64,000 bases of DNA from Gammaproteobacteria bacterium (GTDB taxonomy: Bacteria > Pseudomonadota > Gammaproteobacteria > GCA-001735895), in assembly GCA_029862125.1 (NCBI GenBank), contig JAOTXY010000006.1, positions 1-64,000 on the forward strand, written 5' to 3'. A program made the position numbers and the translations under genes. The notes under the pieces were generated by a model, which was given only the letters and a program-made list of their open reading frames with translations, was not told the DNA's origin and ran no database searches. Positions 33,154-43,674 of this stretch are shown here, piece by piece (position 1 is the stretch's first letter; each line of letters opens with the position of its first letter).

Positions 33154-33177
33154 GGGTGCCCCGGCACCCTTTTTTTT
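33154..33177 (+). terminator. Rho-independent terminator after rpmE2
   Basis: GGGTGCC-cc-GGCACCC followed by 8 T. Confidence 0.88.
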
Positions 33178-33215
33178 GTCTTGAATAAAGCGCACCAGCA
33201 CCCAATAATTCACAC

Positions 33216-34661
33216 ATGAAATTTTTTTATTTCCTGATACTTGTATTGAGTCTTGGGCTCAGCGCCTGCGCGATCAATCCGGTAACCGGCGAGCGCGATT
33301 TCACGATCGTGTCAGAAGCCGAGGAGATCGAGCAGGGACGTCGCTATCATAAAGAGATCATTGCCAGTTACGGCGTTTATGACGATCCCGCGTTACAGCA
33401 ATATGTGAATCGCATCGGCCAGGAGCTGGCGGCAAAGAGCCATCGCGCGCACCTTAAGTTTACCTTCACGGTACTGGATTCCCCGGATATCAACGCGTTT
33501 GCCTTACCCGGAGGCTATATCTACATCACGCGAGGTATCATGGCCTACTTCAATTCCGAGGCTGAACTCGCCGGGGTACTGGGACATGAAATCGGTCATG
33601 TTACTGCGCGCCACTCGGTGCGCCAGCAAGCCGGGCAGTTTGCTTCGAACCTGCTCAGTGTATTAATCACCGCGACTACCGGCCAGCAGGAACTGGGGAA
33701 TCTCAGTCAACAACTCAGTACCGGCCTGATTCGCGGCTACGGCCGAGACCACGAGCTCGAAGCCGACCGCCTGGGTGCCGAGTATCTGCATACAGCCGGT
33801 TACGATCCGGAAAACATGCTCGAAGTCATCGGCGTACTCAAGGACCAGGAAGTCTATGAAAAGGCCCTGGCGGCAAAGGAAAAACGTCCAGCCAATATTT
33901 ATCATGGTGTTTTCTCGACCCATCCGCGCAACGATGATCGACTGAAAACCGTGGTGCGTGCCGCGAAAAAACTATCCGCCAGAACATATCGTGACGACAA
34001 CCAGGCGGGCTACGAGGGTATGATCGATGGCATGGCCTGGGGTTCCAGCCTCAAGCAGGGCATCGTCGCCAACAACCGTTTTTCACATCCACAACTCGCT
34101 ATTGGCCTGCAGCTGCCGAAAGGCTGGAAAGTCAACAATAATCCGCAGTTTCTGCAAGCCAGGAATTCGAAGACCGGAGCGCTGGTCCAGATCGGAGTCA
34201 CGTCACTAAAAAAGGATGAATCACTGGAGGGGCTGTTAAAACGCTTGACTAAAAGTAAAAAATTGAAGGTTAGCAAGAAAGGCTACGGTGTTACCGCAAA
34301 CACCCAGGCCAAGCCGAGCGGTGGCGACGCTCAACCGGCCCGCATTAGCGCTATCAAGCTCGACAACTCTCAGGCCCTGACCCTATTCGGTACTTCCACC
34401 AAGGATCACTTTTCCAACACCGACAAACAACTACTCAACATCAATCAAAGCTTTCGCCGTCTGGACCAGGCACAAATCGATGCGATCAAGGCACCCCAGC
34501 TTAAAGTAGTCAAACGCAATGTTCAGAGTTTTGAAGAGCTGGCCAGGCAAAGTGCGCTCGAGTACGAGGCGGTAAACACTTTGCGTCTGCTCAACCGTGC
34601 CTTTCCCAGCGGAAATATCACAGCACTTGATAAGGTTAAAACCATAACGCTTGATGACTAG
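33216..34661 (+). CDS. M48 family metalloprotease, lipoprotein
   Basis: Lipobox LSACA; HEIGHVTARH zinc motif; ELEADRLGAEYL. Confidence 0.9.
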   Translation: MKFFYFLILVLSLGLSACAINPVTGERDFTIVSEAEEIEQGRRYHKEIIASYGVYDDPALQQYVNRIGQELAAKSHRAHLKFTFTVLDSPDINAFALPGGYIYITRGIMAYFNSEAELAGVLGHEIGHVTARHSVRQQAGQFASNLLSVLITATTGQQELGNLSQQLSTGLIRGYGRDHELEADRLGAEYLHTAGYDPENMLEVIGVLKDQEVYEKALAAKEKRPANIYHGVFSTHPRNDDRLKTVVRAAKKLSARTYRDDNQAGYEGMIDGMAWGSSLKQGIVANNRFSHPQLAIGLQLPKGWKVNNNPQFLQARNSKTGALVQIGVTSLKKDESLEGLLKRLTKSKKLKVSKKGYGVTANTQAKPSGGDAQPARISAIKLDNSQALTLFGTSTKDHFSNTDKQLLNINQSFRRLDQAQIDAIKAPQLKVVKRNVQSFEELARQSALEYEAVNTLRLLNRAFPSGNITALDKVKTITLDD

Positions 34662-35487
34662 ACATCGCCTCGCAATATTGCTGGGATGTGCCTTGTTTAT
34701 CTGCACCTCTGCCGCCTCCGCAACAGTGGACGCGGTATGTAAAAAGATCTCCGACAAACTGGCCAGCGTGAGTTTCGAGGAATGTTCAGTTCTCGAGATG
34801 ACAGCGAGCGGCCACAGTTCGGTGAACGGGGTGCCGTTGCTGATCAAAGAATACCCACCGCTGAAGCAACGCAAGTCCAGGGGACGAATTCTTCTCGTTG
34901 GCGGCACTCACGGAGATGAACTCGCCGCGATCAGCATCGTGTTTAAATGGATGCACACTTTAGAGAAGCATCATTCTGGGCTTTTTCACTGGCGCATCAA
35001 TCCGCTGATGAATCCTGACGGCGCGTTACAGCGGAAGCATCAACGCACCAATGCCAATGGTGTGGATTTAAACCGTAATTTCTCTACTCCCGATAGCAAA
35101 AATGGTGCAGCACTCGACTACTGGAAAGTCAAAACCTATGAGAACAAGCGACGCTATCCCGGACCCTATCCACTGAGTGAGCCGGAAACCAACTGGCTGC
35201 ACCAGGAAATTGAACAATTCAAGCCGGATGTTGTAATCGCGGTGCACGCACCCTACTCGCTGGTTGATTACGATGCACCCAGTCGAAAAAATGCACCCAG
35301 GCGTATCGGGCACCTATACAAGAACCTGATGGGAACCTACCCCGGATCACTCGGCAACTACGCCGGGATTCATCTTGGCGTTCCGGTGATAACACTGGAA
35401 TTACCGCATGCCGGCATTATGCCGACCAGGCGCCAAATCAGTCGCCTGTGGACTGACCTGGTGCGCTGGCTGGTACGCAATATCTGA
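34651..35487 (+). CDS. M14-like zinc carboxypeptidase (murein peptide amidase MpaA-like)
   Basis: GGTHGDELAAISI (HxxE), NPDGALQRKHQRTNANGVDLNRNF, VITLELPHAG. Confidence 0.8.
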   Translation: MMTRHRLAILLGCALFICTSAASATVDAVCKKISDKLASVSFEECSVLEMTASGHSSVNGVPLLIKEYPPLKQRKSRGRILLVGGTHGDELAAISIVFKWMHTLEKHHSGLFHWRINPLMNPDGALQRKHQRTNANGVDLNRNFSTPDSKNGAALDYWKVKTYENKRRYPGPYPLSEPETNWLHQEIEQFKPDVVIAVHAPYSLVDYDAPSRKNAPRRIGHLYKNLMGTYPGSLGNYAGIHLGVPVITLELPHAGIMPTRRQISRLWTDLVRWLVRNI

Positions 35488-35584
35488 CATCTAGCTATTC
35501 TCTAGAATAAAAGGCAGCTCCATGCGCGGATCGGGCGGAGTTATTCCGATACATCGGGTCGTCGCAAAAGCTCGAATTTTATAA

Positions 35585-36693
<1,109 letters not shown>

Positions 36694-36694
<1 letters not shown>

Positions 36695-37530
36695 TGTCAT
36701 CGACCGATCATGTCGATCGCTACGCCGTGGTGGGTAACCCGGTCGCACACAGCCTGTCGCCCCAAATCCATACCAGCTTTGCGCAGCAGACTGGACAGGC
36801 CCTCAGCTACCAGGCGATCGAACTTCCACTCACCTCGTTTGAAACCGGAATACGTGATCTTCAGCAACAGGGATTCAGCGGCGTCAACGTAACGGTCCCA
36901 TTCAAACGCGAAGCCTGGGAGCTGTGCAACCACAAAAGCAGGGCCGCGCAAGATGCTGGCGCGGTGAACACCCTGACCTTTCAGCCCGATGATGACATCG
37001 ACGGAAACAATACTGACGGTGTCGGCCTGGTTCGGGACCTGGTCGATAATTTAGAGATCGCAATCGATAATCGCAGCATTCTTGTGCTCGGCGCCGGTGG
37101 CGCGGTGCGCGGCGTTCTCGGTCCGATCCTGGCACAATCGCCCGCGAGTCTCACCATTGCAAACCGCACCCTGGAGAAGGCAACCGAACTGGTACGGGAT
37201 TTCGGTGCACAGGGCAATCTCGAGGCCGTTGCCTACGATGCGCTCGGAGCCGAAAAGTTTGACCTGATTATTAACGGTACCGCCGCCGGACTCAGCAACG
37301 AAGTCCCGCCGCTACCAGATACCGTAATAGGCGCCAATTCGATCTGCTATGACATGATGTACAGCGTCAGCACTGCAACCGCATTTGTTGACTGGGCATA
37401 CTCTCACGGCGCAGCAAAAGCTTTCGACGGAATCGGTATGCTGGTGGAGCAAGCTGCAGAAGCTTTTGTATTGTGGCGTACCGTGCGCCCGGACACCGCT
37501 GAAGTCATTCGTTCACTGGGTCGATTATGA
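36694..37530 (+). CDS. aroE: Shikimate dehydrogenase
   Basis: YAVVGNPVAHSLSPQIHTSFAQQTGQ; GVNVTVPFKREAW; LGAGGAVRGVL. Confidence 0.95.
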
Positions 37531-39443
37531 ACGAATCCATCATCGAATATTTTCCAGAATCCGAGGTATTGACCGACGTTAAATCGGAACAGGTCCGAAT
37601 TATCTTCGCGTCTACGCCAACCTCGCTGTTTACGATACTGTTGAGCAGCTTTATTCTCTCGGCAGTACTTTGGGAGGTTATTGAGCCAGCGACGATTATC
37701 ACCTGGTTTTGCCTAACCAACCTGCTGTCAGCGATACGTCTATTCCTGTACTACCAGTTCAGGAAACTGCCATTTGAAAGCCTGGTCAGCGATATCTGGC
37801 AGCAAAGGGCTATCACCACCAGCATCGCATCCGGGATAACCTGGGGCGCCGGTGGTATTTTACTTTTTTCCGAGCAAAGCATGGTCCACCAGGTTTTCCT
37901 GGCGTTCATGATCGGCGGCATATGTGCCGGGGCGATTACCACGCTTTCGGCGATCACGGCCGCGGTTCGCGGTTTCGTGTTCGTTGCGCTCATCCCGGTT
38001 ATTATAAAATTCAACCTCGTCGAAAGCGCGATCAGCCTGGAAATGACGATCATGTCGATCCTGTTTATGGTCATGATCCTGGTTTCGGCACAGCGTTTGA
38101 ATCGGACTATTCTGGAATCACTGGAAGGACGTCGCCAGCGCGAGATGGCCGAGCGCACGATACGTCGGCAGGCGCACTTCGACGAACTCACCAATCTTCC
38201 CAATCGACGGCTGTTCCTGAATAACCTGCGCCAGGAAATGGCCAAGGCCGATCGGCATCGCCGTTTTGGTGCGGTGTTTTTCATCGACCTGGATCGCTTC
38301 AAGTCGGTCAATGATTCGCTGGGTCATGCCGTGGGTGATGAATTACTGGTCGAGGTGGCGCAGAAAATTGCCGAACGACTACGCAAGGAAGACAGTATTG
38401 CAAGACTTGGCGGCGATGAATTTGTTGTACTCCTACCGGAAGTCGGGGACGACCAGGATGCAGCCGGCAACCATGCCTCCACGATCGCGGACGAAATGCG
38501 AACGCTGTTTGTGAAACCGTTCATGATCCAGGACAACGAAATACATTTAACCATTAGTATCGGTATCGCTTTGTTTCCGACCAATGTGTCGGCCGAAGAC
38601 CTGCTCAAGTATGCCGATGTCGCGATGTACCGGGCAAAGAGTGACGGCCGCGATAGCGTAAGACTGTTTTCGGAGGAAATGCAGGAGGCAGTCAATCAGC
38701 AACGGATCATCGAGAAGGGATTGCGACAGGCGCTCGCAAACAACGAGTTTGAACTTTACTTTCAGGGGCAATACGACGATGACCACCACCTGGTGGGAGC
38801 CGAGACCCTGCTGCGCTGGAATCACCCCGACCAGGGCGTCGTCGCACCCGGGGTTTTTATCGATATTGCCGAGCAAACCGGTCTGATCGTTCCGATCGGG
38901 GACTGGGTTTTGCGATCTGCCTGCGAGCATTTGTCGAGACTTGACGCCGACCTTGTACTGGCGGTGAATGTGAGCCCCAGGCAGTTCAGCGACGCTAATT
39001 TTGTCGAAAGCCTTAAACAGGTGTTGCTCGAGACTGACGCCAGTCCCAAAAGACTTAAGCTCGAAATTACCGAGAACCTGGCGATGGCAAATATCGCACA
39101 CACCATCGTAACCATGAATCGGCTGAAGCGTCTGGGAATCAGCTTTTCTATCGATGACTTTGGCACCGGTTATTCTTCGCTGAACTATTTAAATCGACTG
39201 CCGGTGGACGAACTGAAAATCGACCAGACGTTTGTCAGAAACGTTTCAAACTTGCCTGATCATGCGATCATCGTTGATACCATAATCGTGATGGCGCAAC
39301 AGCTGAACCTCAAAATCGTAGCCGAAGGTATTGAAACCGTGGAAGAGCTCGATTACCTGAAATCCCACCAGTGTAAATACTTTCAGGGTTACTTCTTTGC
39401 GAGGCCGGTGCCGTTTGACCAGTTTTCCAGGTCGATCGTTTAA
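37527..39443 (+). CDS. Membrane GGDEF/EAL protein with canonical GGDEF and ETL variant
   Basis: Hydrophobic N-terminal region; [56 protein letters not shown]. Confidence 0.92.
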   Translation: MNESIIEYFPESEVLTDVKSEQVRIIFASTPTSLFTILLSSFILSAVLWEVIEPATIITWFCLTNLLSAIRLFLYYQFRKLPFESLVSDIWQQRAITTSIASGITWGAGGILLFSEQSMVHQVFLAFMIGGICAGAITTLSAITAAVRGFVFVALIPVIIKFNLVESAISLEMTIMSILFMVMILVSAQRLNRTILESLEGRRQREMAERTIRRQAHFDELTNLPNRRLFLNNLRQEMAKADRHRRFGAVFFIDLDRFKSVNDSLGHAVGDELLVEVAQKIAERLRKEDSIARLGGDEFVVLLPEVGDDQDAAGNHASTIADEMRTLFVKPFMIQDNEIHLTISIGIALFPTNVSAEDLLKYADVAMYRAKSDGRDSVRLFSEEMQEAVNQQRIIEKGLRQALANNEFELYFQGQYDDDHHLVGAETLLRWNHPDQGVVAPGVFIDIAEQTGLIVPIGDWVLRSACEHLSRLDADLVLAVNVSPRQFSDANFVESLKQVLLETDASPKRLKLEITENLAMANIAHTIVTMNRLKRLGISFSIDDFGTGYSSLNYLNRLPVDELKIDQTFVRNVSNLPDHAIIVDTIIVMAQQLNLKIVAEGIETVEELDYLKSHQCKYFQGYFFARPVPFDQFSRSIV

Positions 39444-39473
39444 CCGCCTACAGCTAATCTATCTGGATAAAAC

Positions 39474-41885
39474 TCAAGCACGCATCCTGGCACCAGCCGG
39501 ATCGTAGAGCTCCTCGTCGACGATCCTGGCAGCATACATTTCACCGTTAATCTCGACTTCAAACGTGGTGCCGCCTTGCGCAAGATCGCTGGGTACGTAA
39601 CCCAGCGCCATCGATTGCTGCACGTGGTGCGCATATCCGCCCGAGGTGACGTAGCCCACGCATTCGCCGTCCTTGAGGATTGCTTCGTCCAGGGTGACGT
39701 CGATGTCGTCGGTGTCGATGGTCATCGTCACCAGCTTGATCGTGGGGCCGGCGTCGCGTTCTTTTTGCGCGGCATCTTTTCCGATGAAGTCCTTGTCCCA
39801 GTTGATGAACACGTCGAGGCCCGATTGTGCGGCGGTGAAATCCGGGCGGAATTCGAGGGTCCACGCGCCCCAGTTCTTTTCCAGACGCAGACTCATCAGC
39901 GCGCGCAGGCCGTAGTGGGTAAGGCCAAGGCCTTCGCCGTTGGCGAGGATTTCTTCGTAGAGTTTCAATTGATATTCCGGCTCGACGTAGATTTCGTAAC
40001 CGAGTTCGCCGGAGAACGACAGCCTTGTGAGGATCGCCGGCACGGTGCCAACGAAAGTTCTTCGGATATCGCGGAATTTGAGTGCATCGCCGGAAACGTC
40101 GTCGCGCGTGATGCGGGACAGCAGTTCGCGTGCATTCGGGCCCGACAGGCCGATGCCGTGGTAGCGGCGCGATTCGTTGGCGTAACGGATGTCGTAACCG
40201 TCCATGTGGCTTTCGAACCAACGACGGTGCATTTCCTGCGCGGCGCCGGAGCCGAAGATCATGAAATCGTCATCTTTGAGGCAGGCGATGGTGAGATCGC
40301 CGTAGAGCTTGCCCTTGTGGGTCAGCATCGGGGAAAGGTTAATTCTGCCCGGCTGCGGCACGCGGCCTGCCATGACGTGGTCGAGGAACTTACGTGCATC
40401 CGGCCCCCTGATCGAGTGTTTGGCGAAGTTGGCGATCTCGGTGATGCCGACCGCTTCGCGGACCGCCTTGCATTCGCGCGCGACATAGTCGTGTGCGCGT
40501 GAGCGGGCGAAGGTCGGTTCCTCGTGCGCGTCTTCCGGGCCGTCGGCATACCACAACGCTGCCTCGAGGCCGAAGCCATCGCCCCAGACGGCGCCGAGTT
40601 GCGTCAGCCGGTCATACAACGCGGTCGTGCGCATGCGCCGGCCTTTGGGCAGGGTTTCGTTGGGGAAGGTCATGACGAAACGGCGCTCGTAGTTTTCGCT
40701 CGACTTGATCGTTCCGTAATCGGGCGAGGCATAATCGCCGAAGCGCGCGATGTCCATCGCCCAGACGTCAATTTCGGGTTCACCGTCAATCATCCATTCG
40801 GCGAGGCACTTGCCGACGCCGCCGGCCTGGCAGAAGCCGGCCATGACGCCGACCGCGGCCCAGTAGTTCTTCATGCCGGGCACCGGGCCGATCATCGGGT
40901 TGCCGTCGGGGCCAAAAGTAAACGGGCCGTTGATCATATCCTTGATGCCGGCCTCGGCAAGCGCCGGGATGCGCTCGAAACCGAGCTCGAGGCGTTCGGC
41001 GATGTGGTCGAGCTGCGGCTCGAGCAGTTCGTGGCCGAAATCATTGGGCGTGCCGCGGACCATCCACGGCGTCGCCTTGGGTTCATAAGTGCCGAGCAGC
41101 ATGCCCTGGCCTTCCTGGCGGAAGTAGATGTTGCCCTCGTAGTCGATGCCGGCCGGCAGGCGCTCTTCGCGCTCTGCAATTGCGGGGATGGTCTCGGTGA
41201 TCAGGTAATGGTGCTCCATCGGCTGCACCGGCAGGTTGAGGCCGGATAGGTGCCCTACTTCGCGCGCCCACAGGCCGCCGGCGTTGACGATGTGCTCGGC
41301 GTGGATGGTGCCTTCTTTGGTGACCACGTCCCAGCTGCCGTCGGCGCGCTGGTTGGTTTCGATGACCTGCGCGTGCGTGTGGTAGCTGCCGCCGAGTTTT
41401 TTCGCGGCCTTGGCGTAAGCGTAGGTGACACCGGAAGGGTCGATGTCGCCGTCGAGCGGATCCCACAGGGCCGCCAGGTAACGGCTCGGGTCGATCAGCG
41501 GGTGCCGGTCGGCGAGCTCCTTCATGGAGATGAATTCCTGGTCGAGACCCATGTAGCGCGCCTTCGAGCGCTCGCGTTTGAGGTAGTCGTACCAGGTCTG
41601 GTTCGACGCCACGTAGAAACCGCCGGTCTGGTGGTGGCCGACCGATTGGCCGGAGAGTTTCTCGAGCTCGGGGTAGAGTTCGATGGTGTAACCCTGCAGG
41701 CGCGAGATGTTCGGGTCCGAGCTGATCGTGTGGATCTGGCCCGCGGCGTGCCACGACGAGCCGGAGGTGAGTTCGTTGCGTTCGAGCAGCACGCAGTCTT
41801 TCCAGCCGTGCTTAACCAGGTGGAACAGGATTGAGCAGCCGACTACGCCGCCGCCGATGATTACTACTCTTGCTTGTGATTCCAT
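39474..41885 (-). CDS. FAD-dependent oxidoreductase + GcvT-domain protein (dimethylglycine/sarcosine dehydrogenase-like)
   Basis: VVIIGGGVVGCSILFHLVKHGWKDCVLLERNELTSGSSWHAAGQ; C-terminal GcvT/aminomethyltransferase domain (FSGELGYEIYVEPEY; MSLRLEKNWGAW). Confidence 0.9.
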   Translation of the reverse strand: MESQARVVIIGGGVVGCSILFHLVKHGWKDCVLLERNELTSGSSWHAAGQIHTISSDPNISRLQGYTIELYPELEKLSGQSVGHHQTGGFYVASNQTWYDYLKRERSKARYMGLDQEFISMKELADRHPLIDPSRYLAALWDPLDGDIDPSGVTYAYAKAAKKLGGSYHTHAQVIETNQRADGSWDVVTKEGTIHAEHIVNAGGLWAREVGHLSGLNLPVQPMEHHYLITETIPAIAEREERLPAGIDYEGNIYFRQEGQGMLLGTYEPKATPWMVRGTPNDFGHELLEPQLDHIAERLELGFERIPALAEAGIKDMINGPFTFGPDGNPMIGPVPGMKNYWAAVGVMAGFCQAGGVGKCLAEWMIDGEPEIDVWAMDIARFGDYASPDYGTIKSSENYERRFVMTFPNETLPKGRRMRTTALYDRLTQLGAVWGDGFGLEAALWYADGPEDAHEEPTFARSRAHDYVARECKAVREAVGITEIANFAKHSIRGPDARKFLDHVMAGRVPQPGRINLSPMLTHKGKLYGDLTIACLKDDDFMIFGSGAAQEMHRRWFESHMDGYDIRYANESRRYHGIGLSGPNARELLSRITRDDVSGDALKFRDIRRTFVGTVPAILTRLSFSGELGYEIYVEPEYQLKLYEEILANGEGLGLTHYGLRALMSLRLEKNWGAWTLEFRPDFTAAQSGLDVFINWDKDFIGKDAAQKERDAGPTIKLVTMTIDTDDIDVTLDEAILKDGECVGYVTSGGYAHHVQQSMALGYVPSDLAQGGTTFEVEINGEMYAARIVDEELYDPAGARMRA

Positions 41886-41916
41886 CGATTACCTCTTTTC
41901 AATCTTGTTTTGCTGG

Positions 41917-41939
41917 ATCCCGCGATCAAGTCGCGGGAT
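41917..41939. repeat. Short palindromic repeat
   Basis: ATCCCGCGA-tcaag-TCGCGGGAT, 9-bp perfect stem, within tggatcccgcgatcaagtcgcgggatgaca. Confidence 0.65.
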
Positions 41940-41945
41940 GACAAA

Positions 41946-43490
41946 TCAGTACCAGGCGTCCGGTATTTCTGCTTTGCGTTTTTCGATATAGGCGCGCAGC
42001 TCTTCGTCTTTGGACTCGTCGAGGGGCGGGGCCTCGTAGTCTTTCAGGAGCTGGTTCCAGCGGTCGTAGGCGCGTCGCGCCATGTCTTTGCTGCCCTGCT
42101 CTTCCCAGCTTTCGACGTTTTCGCTGTCGGAGAGCTTGGCGTCGTAGTAGGCGGTTTCGTAGTTGGCCATGGTGTGGCTGCAGCCGAGGAAGTGGCCAGA
42201 GGGCTCTACTTCCGAATAGGCGTCGCGCGCGAGTGCGTTGTCGTCTAGCGGCAGGCCGCCGAGCATGACCTGGTAGGCGCCGAGTCGGTCGGCGTCGATG
42301 ACAAGTTTTTCGTAACCGGTGCAGAGGCCGCCTTCTAGCCAGCCGGCGGCGTGCAGCACGAAGTTGGCGCCGCCGAGCGCGGTCGACATCATCGAGTCGG
42401 CGCTTTCGGCCGCGGCCTGCGCGTCGGGCAGTTTGGATGCGGTCAGCGAACCGCCGCAGCGTAATGGCACACCCAGCCTGCGCGCGAGCTGGCCGATGAC
42501 GAGGTTCGAGATCACCGGTTCGGGCATACCGAAGGTCGGGGCGCCGCTCTTGAGGCTCATCGACGACAGGAAATTACCGAGTACGAACGGTGCGCCCTTG
42601 CGCACGAGTTGGGTGAAGGCGCCGACCATCATCGCCTCGGCGAAGGCTTGTGCGATCGATGCCGCCGTCGTGACCGGGCCCATCGCGCCGCCGAGAATAA
42701 ACGGTGCCGCCACGAGCCCCTGGTTGGCACCGCAGTAAACCTGCGCGGCCTCGGTAACGACCTTGTCGACCAGCAGCGGCGAATTGGTGTTGACGTTGCC
42801 CATGATGACGCAGTTTTCTTCCATGAAGTCCGCACCGTGGAGAATGCGCGCCATGTCGACACAATCCTGGGCGCGCGATTTTTCGGTGATCGCGCCGAGG
42901 TGCGGCTTGTCGTGGTTCTTCATGTGCAGGTAGACCATGTCGAGGTGACGTTTCGACACCGGCAGGTCGCAGGGTTCGACGATGACCAGGCTGCCGTGGT
43001 GCAGGCTCGGCAGCATGTGGACGAGCTTGGACAGCTTGTCGAGGTCATCGATCGCACCATAGCGCCGCCCACCCTCGAGGTCGCGCACGAACGGCGGGCC
43101 GTAGACTGGCGCGAACACCTGGTTTGTGCCGCCGATGCGCACGCTCTTTTCAGGGTTGCGAGCGTGCTGGGTAAATTCGCTGGGTGCGGTCTGGCACAGT
43201 TCGCGTGCAACACCCTTGTCGAGCCGCACCCGGGTATCCTTGACGTCGGCACCGGCTGCTTTCCAGATTTTGAGCGCTTTCGGGTCGTCGCGGAATTCGA
43301 GACCGATTTCCTGGATGATCCAGTCGGCCTGTTCCTCGAGTTTGACCAGGCCTTCTTCACCGAGGAATTCGTAAAACGGAATTTGTCTCTTGATAAAAGC
43401 CGGGGCCACGCTTTGCTGGCGTTCGCGTGTGCGGCCACCGCGACGTCGGCCCGTGGAACGCGCTGCTTTCGTTTTTGCTATGTCGCTCAC
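41946..43490 (-). CDS. MttB-family (COG5598) methyltransferase, non-pyrrolysine
   Basis: KRQIPFYEFLGEEGLVKLEEQADWIIQEIGLEFRDDPKALKIWKAAG; continuous ORF with no in-frame amber. Confidence 0.88.
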   Translation of the reverse strand: MSDIAKTKAARSTGRRRGGRTRERQQSVAPAFIKRQIPFYEFLGEEGLVKLEEQADWIIQEIGLEFRDDPKALKIWKAAGADVKDTRVRLDKGVARELCQTAPSEFTQHARNPEKSVRIGGTNQVFAPVYGPPFVRDLEGGRRYGAIDDLDKLSKLVHMLPSLHHGSLVIVEPCDLPVSKRHLDMVYLHMKNHDKPHLGAITEKSRAQDCVDMARILHGADFMEENCVIMGNVNTNSPLLVDKVVTEAAQVYCGANQGLVAAPFILGGAMGPVTTAASIAQAFAEAMMVGAFTQLVRKGAPFVLGNFLSSMSLKSGAPTFGMPEPVISNLVIGQLARRLGVPLRCGGSLTASKLPDAQAAAESADSMMSTALGGANFVLHAAGWLEGGLCTGYEKLVIDADRLGAYQVMLGGLPLDDNALARDAYSEVEPSGHFLGCSHTMANYETAYYDAKLSDSENVESWEEQGSKDMARRAYDRWNQLLKDYEAPPLDESKDEELRAYIEKRKAEIPDAWY

Positions 43491-43674
43491 GACTGGCTCC
43501 CGTTTTCAGGACCGGCATTATACCAACCAGTTTATCCGCCTTGCGACCGAATTCTAAACCTGGCCAGTATTATAATCGCGCATGTACCTGCCTTCTTTTC
43601 TGCTAGAAGCTGTTGGACTTATCGTGGGTTCGAGCAGTTATAATACGCATATCGAATATTTTGGGTAAACTTCA

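Noticed and set aside
39576-41834. Long plus-strand ORFs (308, 241, 194 aa)
   Set aside because: Antisense shadows of the DMGDH-like gene.
41946-43490. Pyrrolysine-containing MttB
   Set aside because: The ORF is open throughout without an in-frame TAG, so it is a non-Pyl family member.
42609-43643. 344-aa plus-strand ORF
   Set aside because: Fully antisense to the MttB-family gene; arises from high-GC codon bias, with Arg/His/Val-rich composition and no recognisable domain.
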